The notes under the pieces were generated by a model. The model made no database searches, was not told the DNA's origin, and saw nothing but the letters and a program-made list of their open reading frames with translations. A stretch of DNA of 64,000 bases from Clarkia xantiana subsp. parviflora (taxonomy: Eukaryota > Streptophyta > Magnoliopsida > Myrtales > Onagraceae), in assembly GCA_036873135.1 (NCBI GenBank), contig JAPTYO010000012.1, positions 8,688,090-8,752,089 of the forward strand. Reading direction: 5' to 3'. A program made the position numbers and the translations under genes. Shown here in pieces: positions 20,641 through 32,800 of the stretch; position 1 is the stretch's first letter, and each line of letters starts with the position of its first letter.

Positions 20641-22043
20641 TAGATTATAATTCGAAACTTGGAAAAACGGACGCCCGAGGCCCAACTCTTAGGCCCAAAA
20701 ATACCCCGAGTGGTGAAAGCCACACGAGAAGACCCCGAGTGGAAAAACCACTCGGAGGTAACTCGAGCAGGACATCCTTGCTCGAGTTACCAGCAAGGCA
20801 CTAGGGGCACCCACCCGGGTACCCTCCCCCCCCCTTCAGCCGGACGAGTTTTACTCGTTCGGACCCCTAACCCCGGATGATATTTCGCCCGGGGCTCGCC
20901 CTTGGAGGCCATTCTCGGACACTTAACCATATTAAGCTCACCTACGGTCGAACCGAGGCCCAATACATTATATTTACGGTCAACACCAATTTATATTACA
21001 AAACTGCCACAATCGGACAAGAAAAGCACTAGAACTGGGGCGGTTCAATAGGAACTCTATAAATAGAGCTCCCCTCCCATCATTTGAAGGTAATCAACCT
21101 CTCTCTTAGCTCACTTTATCTCTCTAAGCCCATACTCATTTAAGCATCGGAGTGGGCTTACCGGGAATCCCCTGGTGCCCATTTGTAGGTACCCAAGAGG
21201 AAATGAGCGGGAATACGAGAATAGGAAGCCCACGAAGAGCGGGAATACGAAAGAAGAAGCCCACAAAGAGACCTTTGTGCAAACATTGGCACCGTCTGCT
21301 GGATTCGAGCAACAAGCACGTGGCCTGCTACCTGTGCTCGATGGCAACAAACAAAAGTGAGTAGTAGCAAAGTACCAAATATGGGTCTCTAGAAGCCTAG
21401 CATCCGAATAATAACCAAAAGATGCTAAGCAAACGTCGTCAAGTGGAGAACAACACTCCTTGGATAACACTCCATCAAGCTCCAAGGCAACACAGTTGGT
21501 AGTCATTGAACAACTACCTCCCTATCCCCCAATGAAAAATAAGCCCCTAGTAAGGGCAACAATCAAACACCCAAAAATAGGCCAGAAGGCCAAATAAATG
21601 GCTTACAAAAATGCACCCATGACAGCTCTTCCAGAGTATACCAGTACGGGGCAAGATGAGGAAGGATCAGAACAACAACCACTCCACAAGGATGGGCACC
21701 ATCCTCCCATCCCTTCAAGAATGAACCTAGGGTAGCTCTTCCATAATAAATCAATAGGGGCAACTGGAGGTGACCACTGAACAACAGCCACTCTATGAAG
21801 GATATTGCAACACTAACGAGGGAGAGATAAGCAATAACTCCAACTCCAGAAGGATATGGCATTCGCAAGAGCAACTACATACACTTGGGGACAAGCACAT
21901 CACCAATGATAGCAGGGAGAGTGCATGCATACACCTTCCCCCCACTATGAACAAAAGGATAACCCCAAAAAAGGAGGGCCACTACAACCAGCAGGGCCTG
22001 ACGCCCGCCCGCCCAAGATATACCCAAGGAGCAACGTCGGTCA
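20641..22043 (+). mobile_element. 5' end of a plus-oriented LTR retrotransposon, truncated
   Basis: A GC-rich U3-like part leads to TATAAATAG at 21058-21066, a CT-rich R/U5-like part, an LTR end near 21285 (AAACA) and a primer-binding site at 21286 reading TTGGCACCGTCTGCTGG, one change from the Tat-1/Tat-2 core. About 750 bases of internal sequence follow. They include the short start MATNKSE and then stops, which may be a dead gag start. There are also two loose copies of a block around GCTCTTCCA (21620 and 21735). At 22044 it is cut by the LTR of Tat-3. Confidence 0.6.
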
Positions 22044-22679
22044 TGTTGGATCCTTTCCGAGATGGGGAGTTGGATCCTGGTAGTGACGACGGAAGAATGC
22101 CTCGAGTCGCTCCTACTTTGGGTTCTCGCACGTGCCGGATTCGTGCGTCTTCGTATTCCTGCAAGAGGGGTCGTATCGCACACCACGGAGGGGGGGTGGA
22201 GTGCGATGAACCCTCTCCGAAGCTTAAGTCAGGACTTTTAGAGAGAGAAATTAAGAGAGAAGGCAGAGCTTCCGCAGTCAACTTCCGAATTAGCCTTCAA
22301 ATAAATGATCAAGGCCCTTATTTATAGGAAACCTTGAAATCAAACCGGGTTTTGAAGGGTCGGACGTTGGTTCAATGCAAAGTATGAACCGAGCGTAGAT
22401 GGGAGTAAAGCTGACATCGGGAGGGTTTGCACGTGCAGTGTTTGCATAGGGGTTCACATGTCAATAATAGGAGGAATCCGGACCATCCCGAGGTATCGCG
22501 AGGATCCCAGGGGGTCCGGAAAAACGGGACAATCCGGACGCGGTGTAAGTCTGGGGCGCGTACGTGCGCGTCCCTGACTCTTTAGTACCCGCGCGTGAAC
22601 ATTTCGAAACCGTTTAGTGAGTCCGACGTGTATACGAATTCCGAATAATATAAACCAAATCTGAATCGGACGTAACCCA
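22044..22679 (-). repeat. Tat-3 3' LTR (636 bp)
   Basis: It starts TGTTGGATCC, like Tat-2 (TGTTGGATCA), and ends at CCCA before a minus-strand polypurine tract (GACTCGGGGGAAAA, complement at 22683-22697). A CCCTCTCCGAAGCTTAAG string matches the conserved R/U5 part of the other Tat LTRs. A minus-strand TATA-like box (complement TTATTTATAGG) is at about 22318-22328. Confidence 0.75.
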
Positions 22680-22859
22680 TTATTTTCCCCCGAGTCAAGT
22701 GGTGGCATGACCCCGTCTTGACTCTATTTTCGATAGAGTATACGTTCGATTTAAGTTTGGGCGTTACCTCGAGACGGACTTACTGTTCGTTGGCGCGTGG
22801 ACCTTATTACGATATATCCCTTCTCGGACTTGGACGGTAGTAGTCGTATCTGTTGACGT

Positions 22860-24240
22860 GGTTAGTGTAGCAAGCATATATATGACATATACGTATATGA
22901 CAATCCTAGTCCGTGTATGCGATCATGGATGTGAATGCTAACACACGTGTGATTATAACGTGCACATATACGAGAGTCGGCGTACGATATGAAATTCAAT
23001 CATGTAAGTACGGGCATGTATATATGCGATATCATGGATAAGAGTATATACACGTCGGGGTTGTAATTGCAAACACGTGACATGGATATGTAAACGTGTG
23101 TGTGTTTGTGTATCCGTGTATGCATGGATATGTAAACATGCATAGGTGTTAGGAAACCTTTCCAAAGAAGATAGAAAAATATGGAAGGGGAAAGATGTTA
23201 CCTATAGGTGTATATAAAGGAGTGAATTCAAATATCACCACACTTTGTCTCCCCCTTTTTAGAGTTGTCTTCTCCATTTCTTAGAGAGTAAGTGACTTAG
23301 CACTCAAACCACCCACCCACCCACCCCTTTCCACCACCGGCCAACCACCACTCACCGGCAAAGCCAGCTCGTGGCGGTAGGACCAGCGGCGTCGAGAGAC
23401 ACGGCGGCGGGCGACAGCCACGGCGGGCGGCGTCATGAGCGAATCACCGGGCGGAGCTTCGGTCGGCGATTTTGGGTATGTAACCTCGTTTTTTGAGGTG
23501 ATTCGGTTTTTTGGGGTCGATTAGGATCATTTACAGGTATGCCAACGCCTTTGATTGCATCAATTTGGTTAATCTTTGCTTTGATTTTGAACTTGATCAT
23601 CCATGCCCACCAAGTGTTTGATGAAATGCCTAGGATAGTTAAGAATAGCAAAAAGGAGCATAAAAATGGTTAAGTGTTTTACCACTTGTATGTATAGAGT
23701 AGGAGTGATACTTCCCTATTGTTTGACATGTTGGATTGCTATCTTTGATTGCCCAAGGCATTGTTGTGGCGTGTATGTACACACTTGGTTGTATGGAGAT
23801 GCTTGTAGCTATAGCTAAGCTTTGTATTCCCAAAGGGGGTGTATGTATGTATCCATATCCTACACATATTAGATTAGCACATGCATATAGGTGTTAGCAC
23901 TATGAGTATATTAACACTTGTTACCTTGGGGATTTACCTTAGGCCACATAGGTGAGCATAGATGCATGTAAGCAATCGTAGATACACATGAGCATGTGTA
24001 AGTGCATGTATGCATATGTTGGCACTCATAGGTACATGTACGTACACTTATGCACATATAGTAGCATGTAGGCACGTAGAGTAGTGGATGAACACATATT
24101 AGTGTATGCAAACACATATAGTTGAGCGTGGGTGTTCATAGATACTCGCGGGTATGTAGGCGTGCATGGACATGCGTAGGCGTGCATATACGCATGTGAA
24201 TCATGTAAGTGTTGGGACGAGGCCCTTACTAACATAGAGT
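22860..24240. repeat. CATATG/GCATGTA-rich imperfect repeat tract
   Basis: Much of this leader is alternating purine-pyrimidine sequence made from short strings such as CATGTATGCATA, GTAGGCAC and CATATAG. Two blocks (22860-23140 and 23830-24200) flank a GC-rich patch (23290-23470). All apparent frames give histidine, cysteine, tyrosine and threonine-rich junk, so this is not coding. Confidence 0.6.
23211..23220 (+). promoter_or_regulatory. TATA box for the Tat-3 antisense gene
   Basis: TATATAAAGG on the plus strand, followed by a CT-rich leader (CTCCCCCTTTTT and later) with an ATGAGCGAATC string at 23433. It is opposite to the LTR promoter of the element and lies in the equivalent position to the TATA box of Tat-2. 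The roughly 1 kb between it and the coding start at 24471 could be leader with an intron. Confidence 0.5.
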
Positions 24241-24470
24241 TGCTCCCATGTAGGGGATGTTCGCTATGTAGTAGTCGAACACTTAATAGATTTGTGAGTG
24301 CGACGTTGCCCCCGAGCGGGGGGATGTTCGTTGTATAGAGGTTGTTAACATGTTGGGTGTACGCGTATGTATTGAACGGGTTGTAGTTGTCTCCTTGTAG
24401 CAGTTGTGTCGTGCGAAGCTGGGGCGTCCATCCTTAGGATTACCTTCTCGACTTGCTGGCTTTGTGAACA

Positions 24471-26951
24471 TGAGTAAGTCTCATATTCCTACCCCTTCTG
24501 TTAGATTTCTTTCTGATTCGGATTCTGATTCCGAGTGGGAGTCTTCGGAGTTTATGGATTCTTCCGAGTCGGAAACTCTAGACGATATGCCTTCTACGTC
24601 CGAGTTGGAGCCTCACGTGGAATCGAAGGACTTGGTGCAAACCTTTGTGGGCAGCAGATTGGATTATGACGAGTATCAGCGCCTTGTCGTTTGTTCTAGG
24701 CTTTGTCCTTCAGGAGAGGCATTCTACCTGTTTGATGTTATCCCTGATGCTCGTCCGGGAATGCCCACTGTGCCACCGGATGATTTGTCTGCTATTTACG
24801 CCTCCTAGATTCGGATGGGACTGCGCTTCCCTTACTGTTCGGACTTGCGAAAGTTGTGTCGTTACTATAGGATCTCTCCTCTTGATCTTGCACCTGCTGC
24901 TATTCGGTACTGGGTTTGCTTCCAAGTACTATGCCATCTATAGTCCTGGAGTTATTCGACCTTACTCATCTGATGCTTCTTTCGATTCCAACGTCCGGAT
25001 GCATCTGGTTTATGTTCCATTTCTATCTTCCGGCCTTTGATGATAGGGAAGGAGTTTGATGACCTTGGGTTGGGCGAAGTGAAGTGGGATAGCACTCTTC
25101 GGTTTGTTACCGCTGAGACCGGTCGAAGAGTCACTGGCAAAAACATTATTTCTTCACTGACGATCCCGGGATGGATTGACGTATCATTCGGGTTACAAAA
25201 CCTGATACCGTGCCCGCTTTTCGCGAATTTTCTGAGTCAGAAAAACAGCGAGATGAACAAGGTGTATCGGGCGCACAAGGCGTGTGCGTACACGGCCTTG
25301 TCTTGTGTGAAGGAGTGGGATTTGCGCAGGGTTGGGATTCACACTCCTTCTTCGGGGGGTACTTCGGTATGTTATGAACCTTTATAACTTCCTTGTGTTG
25401 TGATGTAGGCTGGTGTCATGGAAAAAGTTCTCGCTTGCAGGCGGGCTCTCAGGGAGGTGCTGCTCCTGCTGCACGGAGCGGACGCATGGACATATCTGCT
25501 GTCCTCCAGGGCATGAGGCCTGGTCGTGGAAAGGGGAGTGCGGGTAAGTTGTATATTTGCACAATCATTTTACTTGTATGTATCCCATGCCATTGTTTTT
25601 ATTTTGCTTTGTTTTTGTTTGTAGGTCGATCCCCACTTGTGGCAGAGCGAGCTGCTACGACTGTCGACACTCCGCTTCAGGCCAGAGCGAAGCGTCCCGA
25701 CTCCGAGGTACGGCCCTCGAGCGACCCTAAGGGCTCCAACTCTGGCAGTGGCGAGGCGTTGAGGACTCCACTTAGCAAGGGGAAGGGATTGAAGCCCGCG
25801 CACCTGCCATACCCGTGATGTCTGCTCCCCGGTCGAGGGACCGGGCTACGGAGGAGGGGCCTCCCCGCACAGGTATATTGTTTGTTCTTGTATTGTTTAT
25901 GTACTTAGTGTATTTGGATTGTCTTGTTTATCTTTGCATATGTTTATAGATGTTCCGCCAGTTGCTGCCCTTACACGGGCCGAGCTGGTTTGTCCTTCCA
26001 AGGACTCTGTTGTGGGTGACGAGTGGGTACCCTTTTATACCGGAGGGCCTCGCTTTACGAAGGAGGTTAGTTTGACTACTCCTGAGGTGGTAGTTCGTTT
26101 TCTTCAGCAGATTATTCCTCCTGGAGATCGGAGGATTCGCCCCAGTGACCCCGAGGGTGCGCAAGCATGTGCTGAGAGTGCATTGTCATGCCTTGTACCT
26201 GAGAGTATCTATCCTTACTTCTTCATGCCTTGTATGTATGCTTGTCTTTGTTATTGCAACTTACTTGTTGTTTATTATTGTAGGTTGCCGCTCAGATGGC
26301 TAATCTCTCCTCCTTCGTGATTGAAATTGCCGAGGAGAAGAAGATGTTTATGGAGAAGTACGAGATTGCCTGTCTCGAGGCTGAGGGTGCTAAGGAGCGG
26401 GCGCGTATCTAGGATACGAAGGTTTCCGACCTTCAAGCGGAGAGTTCCGCTCGTCAGGCTCGTATTGCGGCGCTTGAATCTGACATTGCTGCCCTTCAGG
26501 CGAAGGCGATTGCTGATATTGCCGATCATGATCTCGCCTTGCGGGCCATGAAGGATAAGTCCCTTGCGGATGGAATGGTTATGGGCGTCACGGAATACAA
26601 GGCTTCCGAGTCATACAATGCTGAAGTCCTGGGGGTTGCGGATGATATGCATTATGACTCTATTGAGGGTCTTATCGAGCATGTGTATTTTCTTGCTCCA
26701 AACTTGCGGTTTGGTCAGCTTGGTCCGTATTCCAAGTTTGCCAGTGAGTATGTGGCAGCCTTGCGAGCTAGAGATGGGACTGCTGCCCCGCCTATTGTGG
26801 CGGATGCCTCTCTGCTGTTGAGGAGTATGTCCCTGCCATGGTTTTTAGGAACACGTTGATGATCGTGGAGGGTAACACGTTTGGAGGGGATGTATCCGGG
26901 GCATGCATCGATGACGTTGATGGTCGTGCTCCTGACGTGGCGTCAAGTTGA
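24471..26951 (+). pseudogene. Tat-3 antisense gene, inactivated
   Basis: It is homologous to the antisense gene of Tat-1. After an acidic, serine-rich start (SDSDSDSEWESSEF) come IRMGLRFPYC and DLAPAAIRYWVCFQVLC, aligned with QIRFGLRLPYC and NLAPSALRVWVGFRVLC. Stops interrupt it just before IRMG (TAG near 24808), after VLCHL, and in the coiled-coil part (TAG near 26409). Introns are conserved: 25367-25440 sits at the same place and phase as intron 6684-6767 of Tat-1, and the exon after the next intron starts GRSPLVAER as against GRSPLVTER. The 3' part reads LADGMVMGVTEYKASESYNA, like AVAVSEYKASSAF in Tat-1. End of the frame is uncertain. Confidence 0.7.
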
Positions 26952-27239
26952 GTGTTTGATTTTACAAATTCTTTGTACATAGGTTTTGCTCCCCATGTTT
27001 GGGTTGAGGTTGCTTGTTGTTATCCCGTTGAAGCCTTTATGTTTATGTTTCTATGCTTTGACGTTGTCATATGAGACCTGTCATGAATGATTAAGTAATG
27101 CATGGTAATATGGTAGTAATATTTCAAACCTTTGTGTTTTGAGATTGTCCATGTGAGGTGGACTATAGAGTAGAGTTGAGACTCGTCCTCTTTGTGGATC
27201 AAAATATCCGTAGTTTTTGTTAGGAGACATACGTCCCTG

Positions 27240-28240
27240 CTGTGCGTGCCCCTCTTGGATATACCAAGGTATGGCGATATGTATGTGTCATGGACACATA
27301 TGTTGTATGCTTGCTATATTCTATGAGTAGTAATGTACAAGACTTAAGAGTGACACTTAGCATTTGTGGGAAGTAATGCGTAAGGTCGATGTCCTGGCAC
27401 TTGGCATTTGGGGGTAGTAATGCGCAAGCCCTTAGAGTGACCCTTGGCATTTATGGGTAGTAATGCTCAAGGTCGGTTTTCCGGTACTTGGCATTTGTGT
27501 GTAGTAATGCACAAGACCTCCGTGTACAAGCAAGCGTGCCGTTTCGACGAGGCGAAACCTTAGTTTTTACCGTCTCTTAGTCCACTCTAAGGCGACGTTT
27601 TTACAAGACGCTACTTGTTAGTTTGGTGCGTTTTTCCATCCGTTAGTTGGGAACTCCCCGCGTAACGTTGTTACAAGGAGTTCTATTAGCTAATCCAATT
27701 ACTTGCCTTGTGATGCTAGTACACCTCCACTTTGTTAGTCAAAGGGACGTGAAGAGGGTTGTGTGATACGCCTTGTAGTTTATCCCGTCTTTCGGACCAC
27801 TCCGAAGCGACGTTGTAGCAAGACACGACTTGCAGAGTTTTGAATGTGTTTTGATCCGCTATTTGGGTACCCCCGTTATAGCGTTAAGGCGAGATGTTCC
27901 TTGGCTAATCCTTGTACTGACCTTGCGATGCTACTATACCTCATCCTGGTTATTCCAGGGGGCTGTACAAGTTTGTTTTTACAACTTGTAGTTTTTTCCG
28001 TCTCTTGGGCCATTCCAAGGCGACGTTGTGGCAAGACACTACTTGCTTGATTGGAGTGTTTTATTTCCGTTATTTTCTCAGAGGCAAGATAACGTTTTAC
28101 AAGACTCGACTTGTATGTTTGGTGAGTTTTTCGCTGCGTTGAGTATCGCGGCGATTGTTGTCTACGCTCCTCCCGGCGTAGAGTGTTGGTACGTAATAAT
28201 GAACGCTACTTGTGGGTAGTAGTAGGTTCTCATGGGGTTG
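27240..28240. repeat. Tat-3 tandem repeats: short units then about 208-bp units
   Basis: From 27355 to 27520 a block with CTTGGCATTTGTGGGTAGTAATGC-type sequence recurs about every 60 bases. From 27566 a larger unit of about 208 bp starts at 27566, 27773 and 27982, each with a PyGTCTCTTGGGCCACTCC-like segment, GCGACGTTGT and CAAGACACTACTTG. It occupies the same place as the arrays of Tat-1 and Tat-2. Confidence 0.7.
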
Positions 28241-28263
28241 CCCTCGTATAGAGGATGTCGCGC

Positions 28264-28727
28264 CATATATATGTATTGTAATGTGACTTTATTATTATTA
28301 TTATATTAATCTATATGAGAATATATTATATCTTAAAATGATAAGATTTAAAAGAATACATATTTTGACAACAACTATCTTCTTAAAGATTATGCGTGTG
28401 GTTAATACTATTGTCATTTATGAATTCTAATTACTAAATATTAATCTCAATGTGCAAAACTACTAAAATTGTATTAATTAAAACATTATATATAGTTTTA
28501 TAAGATAATTTTCATAAAAAATGCAACGAAAAAGACTTACTCATTTTATACGAACATCATATGCATTATTATTTATATTATAATAATGAGTTATCAAGTA
28601 TATAAAAAAAAATAAAATAAAAAAGCTAATAATAATAATAACAATACTATTATCATAGTAAACTATCAAGATAATACAAAATATTTTAATTATTTAATAA
28701 ATAATAATAAAATATTACCACTCCGTA
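28264..28727. other. AT-rich spacer with simple repeats
   Basis: No gene. Short runs of TTA/AAT trinucleotides (about 28289-28304, 28627-28640, 28697-28710). Confidence 0.6.
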
Positions 28728-28937
28728 ATGTTGGACGTAATCTCACATTACATCTATTTTTGGATTTTATCTCACATTATGTTGAATGAAGTTTGGACGT
28801 AATCTCAAATTACGATGGACATTACATTACAATGCAGATTACGTCGTTTGACAACCAAACAATGTAATGTAAATGTAATGTGGGACGTAATGTGAGATTA
28901 CATCCAACATTACATCCATCCAAACACCCCCTTAATG
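28728..28937. mobile_element. Candidate MITE built on GTAATGTGAGATTAC inverted repeats
   Basis: GTAATGTTGGACGTAATCTC at 28728 is mirrored by GAGATTACATCCAACATTAC near 28896-28915, and related short inverted copies lie between. The right end CCATCCAAACACCCCCTTAA resembles terminal sequences of several plant DNA elements (complement AGGGGGTGTTTGG). The left end lacks this motif, so it is truncated or I have the limit wrong. Superfamily not assigned. Confidence 0.4.
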
Positions 28938-29910
28938 TGGATCATACACCATAGTCCAGTCCTGAGTCTCCAGACCAATGTTATCAGAACCGGACCGGAC
29001 CGGCGGTCCGACCGGGTTCGGACCGGCGGTCCGACCGGGTTCGGACCGGAACCGGACCCCTCCCGGTACGGTTTGAGTATTTCGGAGGATGTAAGCGAAC
29101 CCGGTTCTGAAGGCCGGTTTTCACCGAACCGGGCGGTTCACCGGTTCGCCGATTCGGACTCTTTCATTAAAAAAATAAATTAAAAAAATAAATTTAGGGT
29201 TACCACTTACCACATACCCGATCGACCTATTCCTCAGCCAGCGCCGCAAGCAACAGAAGAGGTTGAGAAACCGAGAGAAACCTAAGAGAAGAGGTGCTCC
29301 AGCCAGCCTCGAAACCTCGAAGCCTCCAAGTCCAATCGGAGCAGCGCCACCACCCCAACACTGCTCGCAACCACCGTCCACTGCTCGCAACCACCGCCCC
29401 CAGGCCCCTGAGCTCTCGCAGCCACCCCCCCAGTCGCCCACAGCAGGTAATTGAATCTGTTGATATTTAATTGAATCTGCTTCTAGTTAATTGAATATGT
29501 TGCTGTTTTTCAATTTCAAATTTTTAATACATTTGATTTGCTGCCGCGTTAATTAAATCTGTTGCTTTTCAATTTCATATTTTCAATACATTTGGTGATA
29601 GTAACTCTGTAGTGTACCTTCACATGTTCTTAATCTGTAAATATTATCAATATAATGTGATGTTTTTGCATTGTCATATTTGATATTACAAGCATTGTAA
29701 AGGTTAGGAATTTTTAGCAGAAAACTAGTTTATTTACAAAAAAAATTGTTCGAATTTCATCCTAAACTAAGTGTAAATAATTATGTGAAGGCATTACAAA
29801 CTACAAATTCTTCTTATAAGTTTTGGGTTTGATCATTCAATTCACAATTCTCTCAACTGAAATGGGTTTCGATCGGTATATGATATTTTTCAGGTTGATC
29901 TACGAGCAAA

Positions 29911-32589
29911 ATGGAAGATACGAGTACTAATGATACACCAACTGATTCAACAAATCCTACTTCAACTTCGACTTCTAGAGGAAAATCGGATCCTGCTTGA
30001 GGTCATTGCAAGATAATCGATGAAAGAGATGGTTCAAAAAAGCTTAATGCATTCATTGCCAAAAGAATTTCTCTGGGGGTGGTATTCATAGGTTGAAAGA
30101 ACATCTAGCTGGAGTGAAAGGTAATGTGGCGTCATGCAAGAAGGTACATGTAGATGTTCGTTATCAAATGCAACAAGAAATTGGAGAGAAAAATAAAAAG
30201 TGTCGTATTACAGGAGATATTAGGCAAGGTTCATCAGGAGATGTTAACTCTTCTTCTGCTGAAGAAGATGATGTGCAACAACTTAGTCAAATGCCTACCC
30301 AAACATCCAAAGGTAATGAATCTAACTTTTATAAAGCATTGTATATATAATATATAATAAAGATAACAAATTAACAACATATGAGATTATATATACATAT
30401 ATATATTATAATCAAATTAAATTTCCAGTTTTACGACCGAGAATAGCACCATTCTTTCAAAGTAGATCAGCCTATCATGAAAATTGTTTTACAAAGTAAG
30501 AAAGTTGTGGAAAAATGTCATTTTGATATATCTAAGTGGATGATGGGATCAACTATACCGTTTAATTCTGTAAAATCACCATACTTTCAACAGATGATAT
30601 ATGCAGTTTCTAGTATGGTTGCAAGGTTTTCATGGCCAAACTTTCATGATCTTCGAGGACCATTGTTGGTAAAGGGTTTCGAAGAGGTAAGAAAGTATAT
30701 TGAGAGCTTTCGTCCGATTTGGAAAGCTACCGGTTGCACTATAATGGCTGATGGATGGACTGATCAATCTAAACGGACTTTAATCAATTTCCTTATTTAA
30801 TGCCCTAAAGGAACTGTTTTTCTGAAATCTGTTGATGCTTCACAAGTATCAAAAACTAGTGAAGCGATATACAGGTATCTTAGAGAAATAGTATTATTTG
30901 TTGGTGCTGAAAATGTGGTGCATGTGGTTACTGATAATGCTGCCAATTATGTTGCTGCGGGTATGCTTTTGGAGAATGAGTTTAGGACAATATTTTGGTC
31001 TCCTTGTGCAACTCATTGCATTAACTTGATGTTGAGTGATTCTGGCAAGATGGAGGAGGTTAAAGATGTTGTAGACAAGGCATCAATAATTACAAAGTAT
31101 GTATACAATCATTGTTATGCTTTGTATTTGATGAGGAAGTTCACTAATAGGCGAGAGATTCTTCGTCCTGCTGCCATCCGTTATGCTATAAATTTTATTG
31201 CTTTACAGAGTATCTTAGCTCAAAATAATGGTTTGAGAGCTATGGTGACTTTTACGGAGTGGACTACTTGTGCGTATGCAAAGGAAACCAAAGCAAAAAA
31301 GTTTGTTGAGCAAGTACTTTGTAGTACATTCTGGATAGAATTTGCTATTTTAGTGCAAATAACTGAGCCTCTTGTGCGTGTTTTGCGGATTGTTGACAGC
31401 GATGAAAAGCATTCCATGGGTTATAAGTATGAGGCAATGTATCGAGCAAGATGTCAATTGATGAGACGATTTCAGAGAAGCAATGCTAGGATTCAGCCAT
31501 TTATTCTTAAGGTTGATGAGAGGTGGGATAGACAACTTCACAAGAATTTGCATGCAGCTGGTTATTGGTTGAATCCTAATTTTCAGTATGTTCCCGAAGA
31601 AATTGCCAAAAACAACACGACTGTATCAGGGTTGATTGATGTCATAGAGAGGTATGCTCATGGGAATAATTGATTGGGGATGGAGATACGAAATGAGATC
31701 GTAATGTTTCAGGATGCTAAAGGTGACTTTGGAAAAAATTCAGCCAAAGCTGATCGTACAAGGATGTCTCTAGGTAAATATGTATTTTTATTTCATCTAA
31801 TGATATTTATTGTTTTTTCTTTGTTGCTAAATGCTAAATGTATTGAGCTTGTTTCGCCTCAGATCAATGGTGGAGGTTGTACGGTAATAGATCGCCGAAT
31901 TTTCAAATATTGACTATCCGTATTCTTTGTCATACTTGTAGCTCTTCTGGTTGTGAGCGGAATTGTAGTGTGTTTTAGCAGATACATTCTAAGAAGAGGA
32001 ATCGACTTGAGCTTCAAAGGTTGAATGATCTTGCTTATGTGCAATGTAACTTGAGGTTGCAGCAACGGGAAAAGCTAAAAACTTCTGTTTTCTAATAAAG
32101 TTCATGTATGCATATTATGTTAATTGGATGAAAATTCAATTTTTTTGTGTGCAGCAACTCTAAAAGAGATCGATTTTATGATCCTCTTGAATTTGAGAAG
32201 CTCTCTACTATGGGATCTTGGATACTAGTGGATGAGCCTCCAACCTTATCAAATGATGAGTTAGAAACATTCCGTCGTGAATTGGAGAGATGCACCATTC
32301 ATGAACATCTAGATGATGGTATCGTGATTTTAACTCGTTCTTAACATTTATACATATAATCATTTATCTTCTTATATTTACTTACTAATAATAAGTTTTG
32401 TTTTTAGATAACTTGAATCTTGATGAGCTAGATGTTCCCGATGACAATCAAGATAATTAAGATCGTGATGGAAATGATAACTTGTTTATGGATGTTAGTG
32501 GATTTGATCTTCAAGGAGACAATAATATTGATGATATGATTACCGGAAGTTATGATGCTTATTATGGAGAAGATCAGAATTTTAATTAG
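29911..32589 (+). pseudogene. hAT-1 transposase gene (BED finger, DUF659, C-terminal dimerisation), interrupted
   Basis: It starts MEDTSTNDTPTDSTNP after a splice acceptor at 29893. A BED-finger-like region follows (about 30000-30150, GGGIHRLKEHLAGVKG, readable only after a frame change). The RNase H-like core includes the DUF659 part at 30480-30800 (WKATGCTIMADGWTD) and VTDNAANYVAAG, SPCATHCINLM downstream. The dimerisation region is at 31861-32092 (QWWRLYG; ILCHTCSSSGCERN). Stops break it at 29998, 30798, 31671 and 31978. Introns (for example 31775-31860) are visible. The tail is acidic (DDNQDN). The product would have cut and pasted hAT elements; this copy cannot make a full protein. Confidence 0.85.
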
Positions 32590-32611
32590 AACAATGAAGT
32601 TTAGAACTTTG

Positions 32612-32800
32612 GAGTCGAGAGATATTGTGTTGTGTTGTGTCTTGTGTTGTGTTTGAGTTTGAGAGTTTGAGACATTGTGTTGTGTTGTGTTGTGTTGTGT
32701 CTTGTATTGTATTGTGTTTGAGTTTGAGAGTTTGAGACATTGTGTTGTGTTGTGTCTTGTGTCTTGTGTCTTGTGTTGTGTGTTGTGTTTGAACTTTGAA
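32612..32800. repeat. TTGTG minisatellite at the 3' end of the transposase gene
   Basis: Repeated TTGTG/TTGTGTC units are interleaved with a longer unit (GTTTGAGTTTGAGAGTTTGA) that is present at least twice, near 32650 and 32716. This is a strand-asymmetric G+T-rich tract. Confidence 0.85.

Larger units (their letters stand above)
22044..28260 (-). mobile_element. Tat-3: truncated Tat-type retrotransposon (3' LTR and antisense-gene half only)
   Basis: It has the same order as Tat-1 and Tat-2 from the left: LTR (22044-22679), polypurine tract, non-coding leader, antisense gene, tandem repeats. It then stops at about 28260 where AT-rich unrelated sequence begins. Gag, protease, pol and the other LTR are missing. 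No second copy of the flanking GGTCA is seen, as expected for a truncated copy. The antisense gene has several stops, so the copy is older than Tat-1. Confidence 0.72.

Noticed and set aside
23911..24235. Cysteine and histidine-rich minus-strand frames that look like a small secreted or metal-binding protein
   Set aside because: Produced by CATATG/GTGCATG repeats; both overlapping frames show the same bias, so it is not a gene.
29121..29441. Glycine/tryptophan-rich minus-strand frame at the left of hAT-1
   Set aside because: It is antisense to the leader of the transposase gene and arises from CCACCGCC-type repeats; no domain.
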